Source: Methylophaga sp.
Lineage (GTDB): Bacteria > Pseudomonadota > Gammaproteobacteria > Nitrosococcales > Methylophagaceae
NCBI GenBank assembly: GCA_002733105.1
Contig: NVUI01000001.1
Location: 188,840-249,115, forward strand
Length of the DNA stretch: 60,276 nt
Reading direction: 5' to 3'
Shown here: positions 35,844-45,919 of the stretch, one piece after another
Position numbering within the stretch: position 1 is the stretch's first letter
Layout: each line of letters starts with the position of its first letter
The notes under the pieces: model-generated
Databases searched by the model: none
Told to the model about the DNA's origin: nothing
The model's input: only the letters and a program-made list of their open reading frames with translations
Position numbers and translations under genes: made by a program

Positions 35844-36817
35844 GCAACGACCTCAGGTTGTGCACCGAGAGCCATAGACATAACAGCCATTCGAATAGCA
35901 ATACCATGGGTGACTTGTTCTAGAATAACGGACTGTGGGCCATCAGCAACAGATGAAGCAATTTCTACACCTCGATTAATGGGACCGGGGTGCATGACAA
36001 TAGCATCAGGTTTGGCAAGCTGAAGTTTGTCCTCCGTTAAACCGTAACATTGAAAATACTCTCGAGCACTAGGTATTAACGCACCTTCCATCCGCTCAAG
36101 CTGTAGACGAAGCATAATAATGACATCTACATCTTTAAGGCCTGCTTCCATATCATGATAGATATGGATGCCCAAGGTTTTACAATCGGTCGGTAAAAGT
36201 GTTCTAGGGCCAATCACTCGAACTTCACCAACCCCTAGAGTCGCTAGCGCTTGAATCTGAGAGCGAGCAACCCGAGAATGAAGAATATCGCCTACAATAG
36301 CGACACGCAGATCAGCAAAATGTTGTTTATGACGGCGGATGGTAAACATATCAAGCATGGCTTGTGTTGGATGGGCATGACAGCCATCACCTGCATTAAT
36401 AACGCTAACGTGAGGAGCAACATGTTGGGCGATAAATTCAGCAGCGCCGCTTTCACTATGGCGAACAACAAACATGTCGGTATGCATTGCTTCTAGATTG
36501 TGTAATGTGTCTAGCAGGCTTTCACCTTTAGAAGTGGCTGAAGTACTAATGTTAAGGTTCATTACATCAGCAGAAAGTCGCTTGGCAGCTAATTCAAAGG
36601 TAGTACGGGTGCGGGTACTATTTTCGAAAAACAGATTCATAATCGTTTTGCCGCGGAGTAGAGGTACTTTTTTAACCTGTCGGTTTGAGACGCTAGAAAA
36701 CTGTTCGGCACGATCCATAATTTCGGTTAATAATGATTTTTTAAACCCTTCTATGGTCAGAAAATGGTGAAGTTGACCGCTTTCGGTAAGTTGATTATTA
36801 CTCATGATCTGTACCAT
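35840..36817 (-). CDS. pyrB: Aspartate carbamoyltransferase catalytic subunit
   Basis: 325 residues. Carbamoyl phosphate site [15 protein letters not shown]; aspartate site region [20 protein letters not shown]. It commits carbamoyl phosphate and aspartate to pyrimidine synthesis in the cytosol. There is no pyrI; the partner is the inactive dihydroorotase next door. The N-terminal stretch before the core is slightly extended, as in class A ATCases that pair with PyrC'. ATG 36805 (MSNNQ) is an alternative start. It overlaps pyrR by 20 bases with the start given. Confidence 0.95.
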   Translation of the reverse strand: MVQIMSNNQLTESGQLHHFLTIEGFKKSLLTEIMDRAEQFSSVSNRQVKKVPLLRGKTIMNLFFENSTRTRTTFELAAKRLSADVMNLNISTSATSKGESLLDTLHNLEAMHTDMFVVRHSESGAAEFIAQHVAPHVSVINAGDGCHAHPTQAMLDMFTIRRHKQHFADLRVAIVGDILHSRVARSQIQALATLGVGEVRVIGPRTLLPTDCKTLGIHIYHDMEAGLKDVDVIIMLRLQLERMEGALIPSAREYFQCYGLTEDKLQLAKPDAIVMHPGPINRGVEIASSVADGPQSVILEQVTHGIAIRMAVMSMALGAQPEVVA

Positions 36818-37325
36818 TGGATCTCAGCATTAATTGTAGGCCGTCATCATTGGTTAATTTAATCTGTTGGTTTTCAGTCAAGTTAATAGATTGGCCAATA
36901 ATGTCAGCTTGTATAGGAAGATCGCGACCGGTACGATCAATAAGTACTGCTAAGGTAACGCTGGCAGGACGACCATAATCAAAAATTTCGTTGAGGGCCG
37001 CGCGGATAGTTCGACCGCTATGCAGTACATCATCAACCAGTAATAAATTTTGGTCATCGACGCTAAAAGGTAGATCTGAAGGCATGACTTGGGGATGCAT
37101 GCCTCTACGGGTGAAATCATCTCGGTAGTAAGCAATATTTAAGGTACCAAGGGGGGCGTTAAAGAAGTTTGCGCCTAGTCGGTCAGCCAATTGCTGGGCA
37201 ATCCAGGCACCACCAGTATGAATACCTACAAGTAAGGGCTGGGAACCTTCTAATGCTTGGCGAATTTCCTCTGCCATAGCATCTAATAAAAGCTGAATAT
37301 CTGCTGGTGTGGATGGAATTGTCAT
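36798..37325 (-). CDS. pyrR: PyrR bifunctional pyrimidine regulator / uracil phosphoribosyltransferase
   Basis: 175 residues from ATG 37325 (37340 would add five). The PRPP motif is [18 protein letters not shown]; the N-terminal [20 protein letters not shown] is also typical. In Gram-positives PyrR binds pyr mRNA leaders; in Gram-negatives the role is less clear, and salvage of uracil is the sure activity. No pyr leader can exist here, as ruvX overlaps the start, so control by attenuation in cis seems unlikely. Confidence 0.9.
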   Translation of the reverse strand: MTIPSTPADIQLLLDAMAEEIRQALEGSQPLLVGIHTGGAWIAQQLADRLGANFFNAPLGTLNIAYYRDDFTRRGMHPQVMPSDLPFSVDDQNLLLVDDVLHSGRTIRAALNEIFDYGRPASVTLAVLIDRTGRDLPIQADIIGQSINLTENQQIKLTNDDGLQLMLRSNGTDHE

Positions 37326-37741
37326 TGTTGATTTAACCATGATTGAAGAATAAGTTGTGCCGAGATGCGATCAACATCACCGCGCTTATTAGACTGCATT
37401 TTGTTACGAATGCCAAGTTGTTCAAGTGCTTCATAGGTGCTTAAGCGTTCATCCTGCCATTCAACAGGAATTCCAAAGCGGCCGTTTAGCCTATTGCCAA
37501 AGCGCCGAGAGGCAACCGTCATTTCTTGTTCAGACCCATCCATCTGGAGTGGCAGGCCGACAATAAGTAGCTGTGGTTGCCACTGTTCTAATAGTATTTT
37601 TATATCATCCCATCTAGGGATTCCGTCACGAGCTTTAATCACCGTGAGAGGATTGGCAGACAAAGTCAGCTCTTGGCCAACAGCAACACCAATATTTTTA
37701 AGCCCAAAATCAAAACCGAGTAGTGTTCGTGGAGAGGCCAT
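37322..37741 (-). CDS. ruvX: RuvX/YqgF pre-16S rRNA nuclease
   Basis: 139 residues, RNase H-like fold. LLGFDFGLKNIGVAVG holds the first catalytic Asp; IVGLPLQMDGSEQEMT and the late WQDERLSTYEAL complete the site. It matures the 5' end of 16S rRNA. It shares one base with the yqgE stop and overlaps pyrR by four. Confidence 0.94.
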   Translation of the reverse strand: MASPRTLLGFDFGLKNIGVAVGQELTLSANPLTVIKARDGIPRWDDIKILLEQWQPQLLIVGLPLQMDGSEQEMTVASRRFGNRLNGRFGIPVEWQDERLSTYEALEQLGIRNKMQSNKRGDVDRISAQLILQSWLNQQ

Positions 37742-38310
37742 TATGCATGCCCCACGGTATCAGTCATTAAGTTTATATCAATTCCTAATAATTGTGCGGC
37801 TGCTTGCCAACGTTTATCTGCAGAAGTATTAAACAGTATACTAGTATTGGCAGGCACAGTAAGCCAGCTATTTTCAGCCAGTTCTTGCTCTAATTGCCCT
37901 TTGCCCCAGCCAGCATAACCTAACGTTATCAGCGTATGATCCGGTCCTTCTGAAGTCCCTATTGATTCAAGGATATCGGTAGAGGTAGTGAGAAACATAT
38001 TATCTGCAAGTTGTATGCTGCTATTCCAGTTAGCTGGGCTGTCATGAATAATCATCCCTTGGCCTTTTTGTACTGGCCCACCAAATAACACAGGTAGTTT
38101 TTGGGGCAGTTTTGATGGGTTTTGAATGTCTAAATGAGACAATAATTCTTCCAGCATAATTTGAGTAGGCCGGTTTACGATAAGCCCCATGGCACCATTT
38201 TTATCGTGCTCGCAAATGTAGACCAGAGAGCGGTAAAAAAAAGAATCTGCTAAGGAGGGCATCGCAATCAGAAAATGATGTTGAAAAGAGGATTCCATAG
38301 TGAGATTCAT
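37741..38310 (-). CDS. yqgE: YqgE/AlgH family protein
   Basis: 189 residues. HHFLIAMPSLADSFFYRSLVYICEH, GAMGLIVNRP, LFGGPVQKGQG and ALGYAGWGKGQLEQEL... are the family signature (here TLGYAGWGKGQLEQELAENSWLT). Function is not established; the yqgE-ruvX pair is conserved across proteobacteria. A second Met at residue 5 is an alternative start. Confidence 0.92.
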   Translation of the reverse strand: MNLTMESSFQHHFLIAMPSLADSFFYRSLVYICEHDKNGAMGLIVNRPTQIMLEELLSHLDIQNPSKLPQKLPVLFGGPVQKGQGMIIHDSPANWNSSIQLADNMFLTTSTDILESIGTSEGPDHTLITLGYAGWGKGQLEQELAENSWLTVPANTSILFNTSADKRWQAAAQLLGIDINLMTDTVGHA

Positions 38311-38315
38311 TTAGG

Positions 38316-39689
38316 TCAAAAAAAGCTGAAACCAACCTGGAATAAGCGTTCTACTTCAGGAATATACCGCTTGTTGGTTAAAAACAGGATGACATGATCT
38401 TCTGCTAAGATAACAGTATCATGGTGTGCGATGATCACTTCATCATTACGAACCAAAGCGCCGATAGTGGTGCCAGGAGGCAATTTAATTTCACCAATTT
38501 GCCTGCCTACCACCATAGAAGAGTTTCTGTCGCCATGGGCAATGGCTTCTAGCGCTTCAGCTGCTCCTCGACGTAGGGAATGAACAGCAACGATATCACC
38601 GCGACGGATATGGGCAAGTAGACTACCAATAGTGGCTTGTTGAGGAGATAGAGCAATATCAATACTGCCACTTTCGACCAGATCTACATAAGCTGCCCGG
38701 TTGATGAGTGAAAGCACTTTGCGAGCACCTAAACGTTTGGCAAGCATGGATGATAAAATATTAGCTTCATCATCATTGGTCAGTGCACAAAATAAATCTA
38801 TTTGGTCTATGTTCTCTTCTCTAAGCAAGTCTTCATTTGCCACATCACCATGTAAGACGATAGTGCAGGATAACTCTTCAGCTAAAAATTCTGCCCGTTG
38901 GGCATTTGCTTCAATGAGCTTTAGTTGATATGAGCCTTCTAACGCTTTTGCTAGTCTCATACCAATGTTGCCACCACCAGCAAGCATGATCCTCTTATAG
39001 GGCTTATCTAAGCGGCGTAATTCTCCCATCACGGACCGGATATCTTTACTTGCTGCAATAAAGAAAACTTCATCATCAGCTTCAATAACAGTGTCGGCTT
39101 TAGGGATGATAGGGTGACCCTTTCTAAAAATGGCAGCCACACGTGTTTCAGTTTTAGGGATATGAGTACGTAGCTCTCGCAGCGGATTGCCAACAAGCGG
39201 GCCACCATGAAAAGCTTTTACAGCGACCAGCTTTACGCGTCCATCAGCAAAATCCATCACCTGTAAGGCGTTAGGATGATTGATGAGTCGCTCAATATAA
39301 TCGGTCACAATTTGTTCAGGACTAATTAACATATCGATGGTGAGCGAATCATTGTTAAACAGTGTGGGGTCAGCCAGATATTCATTACTACGAATACGGG
39401 CAATTTTAGTGGGTGTGTGATAGAGCGTTTGGCAAATTTGGCAGGCAATCAGGTTGACTTCATCACTATTAGTGACCGCCAGAACAAGATCAGCATCTTC
39501 GGCCCCGGCACGAGCTAGTACGTCAGGGTGGGATGGGTGGCCATGAACAGTGCGGATATCAAACAGATCTTGAAGATGATCCAATAGCTCACTGTTAGAG
39601 TCGACAACGGTGATATCGTCATCTTCCCTAGCTAGGGTGGATGCAACAGAGCTACCAACTTGACCTGCTCCGAGTATAAGAATCTTCAT
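38316..39689 (-). CDS. trkA: Trk potassium uptake regulatory subunit TrkA
   Basis: 457 residues, two tandem RCK units. Each has an NAD-binding Rossmann start: [20 protein letters not shown] and [19 protein letters not shown] (about residue 233), each followed by a TrkA-C domain. It sits on the cytosolic side of TrkH/TrkG and gates K+ uptake with NAD(H) or ATP. The rsmB-trkA neighbourhood is conserved, but here a two-component pair is inserted between them. Confidence 0.95.
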   Translation of the reverse strand: MKILILGAGQVGSSVASTLAREDDDITVVDSNSELLDHLQDLFDIRTVHGHPSHPDVLARAGAEDADLVLAVTNSDEVNLIACQICQTLYHTPTKIARIRSNEYLADPTLFNNDSLTIDMLISPEQIVTDYIERLINHPNALQVMDFADGRVKLVAVKAFHGGPLVGNPLRELRTHIPKTETRVAAIFRKGHPIIPKADTVIEADDEVFFIAASKDIRSVMGELRRLDKPYKRIMLAGGGNIGMRLAKALEGSYQLKLIEANAQRAEFLAEELSCTIVLHGDVANEDLLREENIDQIDLFCALTNDDEANILSSMLAKRLGARKVLSLINRAAYVDLVESGSIDIALSPQQATIGSLLAHIRRGDIVAVHSLRRGAAEALEAIAHGDRNSSMVVGRQIGEIKLPPGTTIGALVRNDEVIIAHHDTVILAEDHVILFLTNKRYIPEVERLFQVGFSFF

Positions 39690-39698
39690 ATTGTTATC

Positions 39699-40973
39699 CT
39701 AAACCTGTTTGCTATCGATATCTAAGGAACGTAGCTTACGATAAAGGTGTGTACGCTCCATGCCCGCTAGTTTGGCGGCTTTTCCCACATTACCTTCAGT
39801 TTCTTGTAGCTTTTGTAATAAATAAATCCGTTCAAATTGTTCCCGTGCTTCTCGTAGAGGTAAGTCATAATTAATCGTGTTGATACTTTGTGTTGCTATC
39901 TCGTTTCCAGAGTGTAGCGCCTGATCAATCTCTGCAACATCAATATCTTCTGCATCACTTAAAACAAGTAATCTCTGGATAACATTTTTTAACTCAAGAA
40001 CGTTACCGGGCCAAGGATGGTTGCGAAGACGATTTTGAGCCGCCACAGAAAAGTGGCGATAAGGTAATTGAGCCTGTGTCGTTTGCTGATCAACAAAATG
40101 GCGCACTAATTCAGGGATATCTTCTATATGCTCTTTTAGGGGAGGAATGGCGAGCATAATACTATTAATTTGATATAATAGACCTTCGGAAAAAGTGCCT
40201 ATACCAATCTTTTTCTCAAGAGAGTGTTGAGTCGCACAAATGAGTTTGCAATTATTGAGTTTTTTGCTTTCAAGTAAATGCAAAAGTAATGATTGAGCCT
40301 CTTTTGACAATAAAGCAATATCACTAATAAATAAACAGTTATTGTTGGCTAAAGATGTCAGCTTGAAACTGTCGAGAGGAAAGCTTTCTGGTGTGAGTTC
40401 AATAAATTTTCCATTACTGAATTTACCCAATGTATAAAGATAGTGGGCAAAACAATGTTTTCCTGAGCCGCCTTCGCCAACGAGTAAAATAGGCATATCA
40501 TGCATGGCAACACGTTGAGATTGTTCTCGGAGTAGTGTTATTTGAGTGCTTTTACCAACGGGTTCTTGTGCAAATTGTTGTTGTGTCGCAACATGCTTAT
40601 CATGGTTTTCAAGTGCCAGTTCAATTCCTCGGATAAGCTTGGCCATTGATAGCGGCTTTTCTATAAAATCAGTGGCTCCTAACCGAGTTGCTTCCACAGC
40701 CGTTTCGATAGTGCCGTGGCCTGACATCATAATGATGGTGGTATCATGGTTCTGTTGCTTAAACTCTTTAAGCAGACTGATGCCATCAATATCAGGCATC
40801 CAAATATCTAACAGAACAAGACTAGGGTTTTGAGAAGAAAATGCGGCACGAGCTTCTTTACCATCTCCAGCAATAATGACCTGATACCCTTCATCATCTA
40901 AAATATCTTTGATGAGTTCTCGTATGTCTGGTTCGTCATCAACAACCAAAATTAATGGCTTGTCATTGCTCAC
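39699..40973 (-). CDS. ntrX: NtrX-like response regulator lacking the sigma-54 contact loop
   Basis: 424 residues: a receiver domain (D56 in LVLLDIWMPDIDG), a shortened AAA+ domain (Walker A GEGGSGKH at 166-173) and a C-terminal Fis-type helix-turn-helix (VGKAAKLAGMERTHLYRKL). Only about 16 residues separate FIELTPE from NNCLFISDIA, where sigma-54 activators carry some 45 including GAFTGA; that loop is gone and the Walker B acid pair DE reads SD. It therefore probably does not activate sigma-54 polymerase and may act as a plain DNA-binding regulator. Its start overlaps the kinase stop by four bases. Confidence 0.85.
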   Translation of the reverse strand: MSNDKPLILVVDDEPDIRELIKDILDDEGYQVIIAGDGKEARAAFSSQNPSLVLLDIWMPDIDGISLLKEFKQQNHDTTIIMMSGHGTIETAVEATRLGATDFIEKPLSMAKLIRGIELALENHDKHVATQQQFAQEPVGKSTQITLLREQSQRVAMHDMPILLVGEGGSGKHCFAHYLYTLGKFSNGKFIELTPESFPLDSFKLTSLANNNCLFISDIALLSKEAQSLLLHLLESKKLNNCKLICATQHSLEKKIGIGTFSEGLLYQINSIMLAIPPLKEHIEDIPELVRHFVDQQTTQAQLPYRHFSVAAQNRLRNHPWPGNVLELKNVIQRLLVLSDAEDIDVAEIDQALHSGNEIATQSINTINYDLPLREAREQFERIYLLQKLQETEGNVGKAAKLAGMERTHLYRKLRSLDIDSKQV

Positions 40974-43132
40974 AGTTTACTGTCCTCTAGTGGTAATAAT
41001 ATTATTATACTCGCTCCTGAAGGATCAAGGTTTTCTGCCCATACATTGCCGCCATGTTCCTCAATAATTTTTTTAACAATGGCAAGGCCAAGACCCGTAC
41101 CTTTAGTTTTATTGGTGGCATAAGGTTCAAATAATTTGTTGGCTATTTCAGCTGAAAGACCGGGTCCGTGATCGTTAATCGTCATTTCAAGCCATGGGCT
41201 ATTGTTATGTGTCACCATATGATAGCTCAATACAATATCAACTTGTAAGTTTGCATTTTCACTTGCTTCAATCGCATTTTTTAGTAAATTATGTAGCACT
41301 TGCCGGAAGCGGTTACGATCAATATTTATAGTGATATCTTGTTTGCTATTGAGCAGCGTAAATTGATGATTGGGATTACTTTGGTATAACGCTAATACTT
41401 CACGAATTAAATGGCCGATAGAATGCATTGATAATTGTAAGCCTGGGTTGCGGGCATAGTCTGAAAAATCATTCACCATGCTTTTCATTGCTTCAACTTG
41501 CTGCACGATGGTGTTGGTAAGCTTGGTTAATGTACCCGATTGATCTGCCGGTAATAAGGGCAAATATTTGTGTTGTAAACGTTCGGCTGATAATTGGATC
41601 GGTGTTAACGGGTTTTTTATTTCATGGGCTAATCGGCGAGCTACTTCCCCCCATGCCGCATTGCGTTGTGCTTGTAATAGTGTCGTGATATCGTCAAAAA
41701 CAATGACCCATCCATCATCATTTGGTAACGGCGTACCGCGGCACATCAAGGTTTGCTGACCTCGTTGTTGTAGATTGAGTTGCTGTTGCCAGCCAGTCGT
41801 TAAGAGTGATTGTTGTTCAATTAGTTGCACAAAAGCCTGTAGGTTTTGATGTTGTGAACTGAGCTCTTCAATCGGCTTTTTAATATGATGTTGCAAATTA
41901 ATATTAAGAATTTTACTGCTGGTAACATTGGCTGTGCGTAAATATTTTTTATCATCTATGGTAATAACACCGCTAGAGAGGCTGCCAAGAACAGTCGTGA
42001 GATAGTTTGTTTGCTTCTCTAACTGACGATGGCTACGTTGCGTTGCGTTGCGTGATTGTGTCAGTCGTTGGGTCATTTGATTAAATGATCGGACTAAGAA
42101 ACCAATTTCATCGTGGCCTGAGGCGGTTAATTGAGTATTGTAATTTCCCGATGCAACTGCTTGGGTTCCTTCCGATAGCTCTTGTAATGGCTCCACTATT
42201 CTGCGCGCGATCCAAATAGCAAACCAAATCGAAGCTAGCACGGTTAGCAGTACAATAAGACTCAGGGTTAGAGTAAAGATAGTGACTAGTGGTTTGCGTA
42301 AATAGCTGAGTTCCTTGTAGTCTGTATAGGCTTTTTGTACGGTTTTTCCGAGAGTGCTGAGATGGTCGTTAACGGGGAACAGTACGTGTAAAAAAAGAGC
42401 TTGTTGAAAGGGCCTTTTTAAGGGTAACTGTACTGCAGCACGCAATTGCAGGCGATCATTCTCACCTGGATCCAGACTAATATAATCTTCTTTTTGTTGT
42501 AGTTGGCGAAAAACAGATTCACTGGGTTTGTCAGGGATAATGATGGCCTGGTTTTCAATACTTGAAGAGATTAGCTTTCCATCCATTGTCCATAAACTGA
42601 GTTCTAAAGCACCACTTAGTTGACTGAGTTCGCGTAGGTTATGGTTAATGTCGCTCACAGGCAATTCACTTAGCACGCCAGACATCATCCTTGTTTGTCG
42701 TAGTAGGGAACGCATTCGGATGCTAAAAGCGGTACGACTTAATTCGAGTGAATCGTTAAGAGCTTGCTCTACTTTTACATCAAACCAACTATTGATACCA
42801 CGATGTAAAAAATGCATGGAAAAGCCATAAACAATAAGGGTTGAACCTAAAATGAGCAAAACAAATAAGCTGACCAATCGAATGGTGAGTCGAGAGCCTT
42901 CTTCTTTGTTTTTGAAATCTCTATAAAGGCGATATAGGCTACGGCCGAGTATTGCTGTGAGTAAAATCAGACTGACTATTCCTACGCCAAAAATAAGCAG
43001 GAATAGGTCATTGAGACGGGAGCTATCTTGGGTTGCTGCGCTTAGTAAATAGGCAAGCACCAATAAAAGGATAGCGAGTGAAATATAGGGTGCCACACCA
43101 GAACTAAGGTGTTTAACTAGCTTTAAAACCAT
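40970..43132 (-). CDS. ntrY: NtrY-like sensor histidine kinase
   Basis: 720 residues from ATG 43132. N-terminal membrane helices (about 10-110), a periplasmic sensor part (about 115-275), another helix near 290, a HAMP segment (WIARRIVEPLQELSEGTQAVASG), a PAS domain, then HisKA with LAHEIKNPLTPIQLSAERL (phospho-His) and HATPase with NLLKNAIEASENAN and NDHGPGLS. It is the partner of the adjacent NtrX-like regulator. NtrYX systems respond to nitrogen or redox cues; the cue here is unknown. It overlaps the DUF4390 stop by ten bases. Confidence 0.88.
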   Translation of the reverse strand: MVLKLVKHLSSGVAPYISLAILLLVLAYLLSAATQDSSRLNDLFLLIFGVGIVSLILLTAILGRSLYRLYRDFKNKEEGSRLTIRLVSLFVLLILGSTLIVYGFSMHFLHRGINSWFDVKVEQALNDSLELSRTAFSIRMRSLLRQTRMMSGVLSELPVSDINHNLRELSQLSGALELSLWTMDGKLISSSIENQAIIIPDKPSESVFRQLQQKEDYISLDPGENDRLQLRAAVQLPLKRPFQQALFLHVLFPVNDHLSTLGKTVQKAYTDYKELSYLRKPLVTIFTLTLSLIVLLTVLASIWFAIWIARRIVEPLQELSEGTQAVASGNYNTQLTASGHDEIGFLVRSFNQMTQRLTQSRNATQRSHRQLEKQTNYLTTVLGSLSSGVITIDDKKYLRTANVTSSKILNINLQHHIKKPIEELSSQHQNLQAFVQLIEQQSLLTTGWQQQLNLQQRGQQTLMCRGTPLPNDDGWVIVFDDITTLLQAQRNAAWGEVARRLAHEIKNPLTPIQLSAERLQHKYLPLLPADQSGTLTKLTNTIVQQVEAMKSMVNDFSDYARNPGLQLSMHSIGHLIREVLALYQSNPNHQFTLLNSKQDITINIDRNRFRQVLHNLLKNAIEASENANLQVDIVLSYHMVTHNNSPWLEMTINDHGPGLSAEIANKLFEPYATNKTKGTGLGLAIVKKIIEEHGGNVWAENLDPSGASIIILLPLEDSKL

Positions 43133-43698
43133 TTTATGTTTACCCAGGGGCTTGCAAGCTGCCATTTCGATGAAAGTAGTGCACCGGGACGCATAGGCGT
43201 TGGTAATGCATGTATATCAAGCTCTGTTCGCAAATAGAGTTTTAAATTATCAAGATCGGATAGATGTTCAGGAGGTAGCGCTAAATTCACTATCAGCCCG
43301 AGGGCGCGTAGTGCATCATTAAGAGTCGTGAAGTTTCGACGGTTATGGGTACCACTTGATAACAAGACATATTGTTGTGCTAAGGCATGATAGCGTAATT
43401 CATAGCGCAGCTCTGTTGACCACTGTGTTTGCTTCCAATGCCAATACTTTCCTAATATTGGTATTTCATGAACAAGTTCTAATTGTTGAACAAAGGTAAT
43501 CGGCACACCATTTTCTATTGCCTCAATAACTCTTGGGGTAAGAGGATAATTTATATTGGCATTAAGCACATAGCCATTACCGATTTTATTAACTTGAGCA
43601 GAGGTTATAGTGAAATTGCCTGCATGTACCAGAGGGCTAATCAGCAATATTAGCCACCCCAGAGAATAAAATAATTTAACGATAACGGAGGCAGGCAT
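43123..43698 (-). CDS. DUF4390 exported protein
   Basis: 191 residues from ATG 43698, with a signal peptide (PASVIVKLFYSLGWLILLISPLVHAG). The mature part is beta-rich, with NANINYPLTPRVIEAIENGVPITFVQQLEL typical of DUF4390. Function unknown; the gene is regularly found between rsmB and ntrY-like kinases. It overlaps rsmB by 23 bases; the frame is open further upstream but that would lie deep in rsmB. Confidence 0.85.
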   Translation of the reverse strand: MPASVIVKLFYSLGWLILLISPLVHAGNFTITSAQVNKIGNGYVLNANINYPLTPRVIEAIENGVPITFVQQLELVHEIPILGKYWHWKQTQWSTELRYELRYHALAQQYVLLSSGTHNRRNFTTLNDALRALGLIVNLALPPEHLSDLDNLKLYLRTELDIHALPTPMRPGALLSSKWQLASPWVNIKWF

Positions 43699-44998
43699 AA
43701 TAAAAACCATCAAGTATGTCATCGCCTGGAAGGCGTTGATAACCAACAGGTCGCCTTGGTGCTGGTGGCGTTTCAGGCTTGTGTTCTATGGCTTCAGGAT
43801 GTTGCTGTAAGAACGTGATCATTTGTTGTTCATTTTCCTGTTTTAGTGCTGAGCATGTGGTGTACACCAGTAAGCCGTTAGTATTGAGTAATGGCCACAA
43901 ATTTTCCAGCAACCTTTGTTGCTGGGCTGCTAAATTAACAATATCTTCAGGCCGCCTAAGTGTCTTTATATCAGGGTGTCGACGTATAACGCCCGTGCCT
44001 GAGCAGGGTGCATCAATCAAAATACGATCAAATTTTTGACCATCCCACCAACTGGCTACATCACTGGCATCCGCACTAAAGAGTGTAGCATTCAATTTAA
44101 GTCGATCGGTATTTTGCTTAATGGAGAGTAATCGCTTAGGGTCAATATCAAGAGCAACAATGTCATTGTCTGGCTGTGATTCTAAAATATGGCAGGTTTT
44201 ACCACCAGGTGCCGCACAAGCATCTAGAATACGTTGACCTGTTTTAATGTCGAGGATGTCAGCCACTAATTGGGCTGCACCATCTTGTACTGATACGTCA
44301 CCATTTTCAAACCCCGGTAGTTGAAAAACATCACATGGCTTAGCTAATAATATGCCCTCCGAACAAGCTGATATTACTTCAGCTTCTATACCAATCTGTT
44401 TTAACTGATCTAAGTAGTTATTACGGGGGGTATGTTGCTGGTTGGTACGTAATATCATGGGTGGCTGCTGGTTATTTGCTTCCATAATCGCTGGCCATTG
44501 ATCTGGCCAGTCTTGTTTGAAACGTTTGATCAACCAATCTGGGTGAGCATATTTTGCTGATTGTTGTTGTTGGATTTTTTCTTCTATATCATGCTGTTTT
44601 CTTTGGTAATTTCGCAAACAGGCATTTATCAATCCCTTGGCCCATTGTTTATTCAGGGTTTTACTGGCATTCACTGTTTCAGAAATAGCCGCATGTGCCG
44701 GGATACGCATATCACGCAGTTGATACAATCCACACAACAGTAATGCAGTGATATCACTATCTTTAGCTTTTAACGGCTTTGTCAGGATGTGTTGACTAAT
44801 AGCTTGAAGTTGTAAGTGCCAACGGATCACGCCATAGCAAAGTTGTTGACACAGGCTTCGTTCCTTTTCCGGTAGTTGAGTGAGTGACGTTGCTAGTACG
44901 GCATTAAGTGAAAGTTGTTGGTTAAGGACTTTAGCGATAACTCGTGCAGCCGTGGCGCGCGCACTATGTTTTAGTTTGATGCTAGCCAAGATGTTCAC
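43676..44998 (-). CDS. rsmB: 16S rRNA (cytosine-967-C5) methyltransferase
   Basis: 440 residues: an N-terminal NusB-like RNA-binding domain (about 10-140), then a Rossmann methyltransferase with ILDACAAPGGKTCHILE (SAM), the catalytic PCSG in RILIDAPCSGTGVIRRHPDIK and the second Cys in LVYTTCSALKQENEQ. It forms m5C967 in 16S rRNA. It overlaps fmt by 17 bases. Confidence 0.96.
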   Translation of the reverse strand: MNILASIKLKHSARATAARVIAKVLNQQLSLNAVLATSLTQLPEKERSLCQQLCYGVIRWHLQLQAISQHILTKPLKAKDSDITALLLCGLYQLRDMRIPAHAAISETVNASKTLNKQWAKGLINACLRNYQRKQHDIEEKIQQQQSAKYAHPDWLIKRFKQDWPDQWPAIMEANNQQPPMILRTNQQHTPRNNYLDQLKQIGIEAEVISACSEGILLAKPCDVFQLPGFENGDVSVQDGAAQLVADILDIKTGQRILDACAAPGGKTCHILESQPDNDIVALDIDPKRLLSIKQNTDRLKLNATLFSADASDVASWWDGQKFDRILIDAPCSGTGVIRRHPDIKTLRRPEDIVNLAAQQQRLLENLWPLLNTNGLLVYTTCSALKQENEQQMITFLQQHPEAIEHKPETPPAPRRPVGYQRLPGDDILDGFYYACLRYR

Positions 44999-45911
44999 CC
45001 ACCATCACTTGGTGTGCATTAAGGAAATTAGCGACCGGCATGGCTCGCTTACCAGGAAGCTGTACTTGTGTTAAGCGTAATATCCCTTGCCCGGTTGCAA
45101 CGTCAATACTGTCATGATTGATAGCGATGATCTCTCCGGGTGTGGCAGCATGTTCTTGTTCAATAGGTGAGGCTTGCCATATTCGAAAAACATGGTCTTG
45201 CCAGAGAGTTTGGGCTACAGGCCAAGGGTTAAAAGCATGCACTTGACGGGCAAGTTGTTGACAAGATTGCTGCCAATCAATAGTGGCTTCCTGCTTGTGT
45301 AATTTGTCAGCATAACAAGTCAAAGCATTATCTTGAGCGCGCGCATTTTGCTGTAACTTTTTAATGTCTGACAATGTTTTCAGCAGTATTTCACTGCCTA
45401 AAATAGCAAGACGATCATGAAGTATTTGAGCGGTATCGCCTTCATCAATAGGGCAAGTTATTTTTGCTAGAACAGGCCCAGTATCAAGGCCTTTTTCCAT
45501 TTGCATAATACAGATCCCTGTTTCTGTATCTCCCGCTAATATTGCGCGTTGGATGGGGGCTGCACCCCGCCAGCGAGGTAGCAATGAAGCATGGATATTG
45601 ATACAACCTAACGAAGGTGTATCTAGTACAGACTGAGGCAGTAATAAACCATAAGCAACGACGATCATTAAATCTGCTTGATAGTTCGCTAATATTTGAA
45701 CAGCATCAGCTGATTTGAAGTTTAAAGGCTGTTCAATAGGAATTTGGTGCGCTAGGGCAATCTGTTTGACGGGACTAGCGGTTAATTTTCGACCACGGCC
45801 AGAAGGGCGGTCTGGCTGAGTATAAACTGCACAGACTTCATGATCAGAGGTTAATAAGGCTTTTAGGTTTTCTGCAGCAAATTCTGGTGTACCTGCAAAG
45901 ATGATCCGCAT
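44982..45911 (-). CDS. fmt: Methionyl-tRNA formyltransferase
   Basis: 309 residues. The formyl-transfer site has INIHASLLPRWRGAAPIQRAIL and the Asp in MEKGLDTGPV; the N-terminus MRIIFAGTPEFAAENL and the C-terminal OB-like domain are typical. It uses 10-formyltetrahydrofolate to formylate initiator Met-tRNA. It lies 8 bases after def, the deformylase acting at the other end of the same cycle. Confidence 0.97.
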   Translation of the reverse strand: MRIIFAGTPEFAAENLKALLTSDHEVCAVYTQPDRPSGRGRKLTASPVKQIALAHQIPIEQPLNFKSADAVQILANYQADLMIVVAYGLLLPQSVLDTPSLGCINIHASLLPRWRGAAPIQRAILAGDTETGICIMQMEKGLDTGPVLAKITCPIDEGDTAQILHDRLAILGSEILLKTLSDIKKLQQNARAQDNALTCYADKLHKQEATIDWQQSCQQLARQVHAFNPWPVAQTLWQDHVFRIWQASPIEQEHAATPGEIIAINHDSIDVATGQGILRLTQVQLPGKRAMPVANFLNAHQVMVGEHLG

Positions 45912-45919
45912 TTTTAGTT

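Noticed and set aside
36798-37340. Pyr leader attenuator controlled by PyrR
   Set aside because: Genes overlap on both sides of pyrR, so there is no leader with terminator/antiterminator stems.
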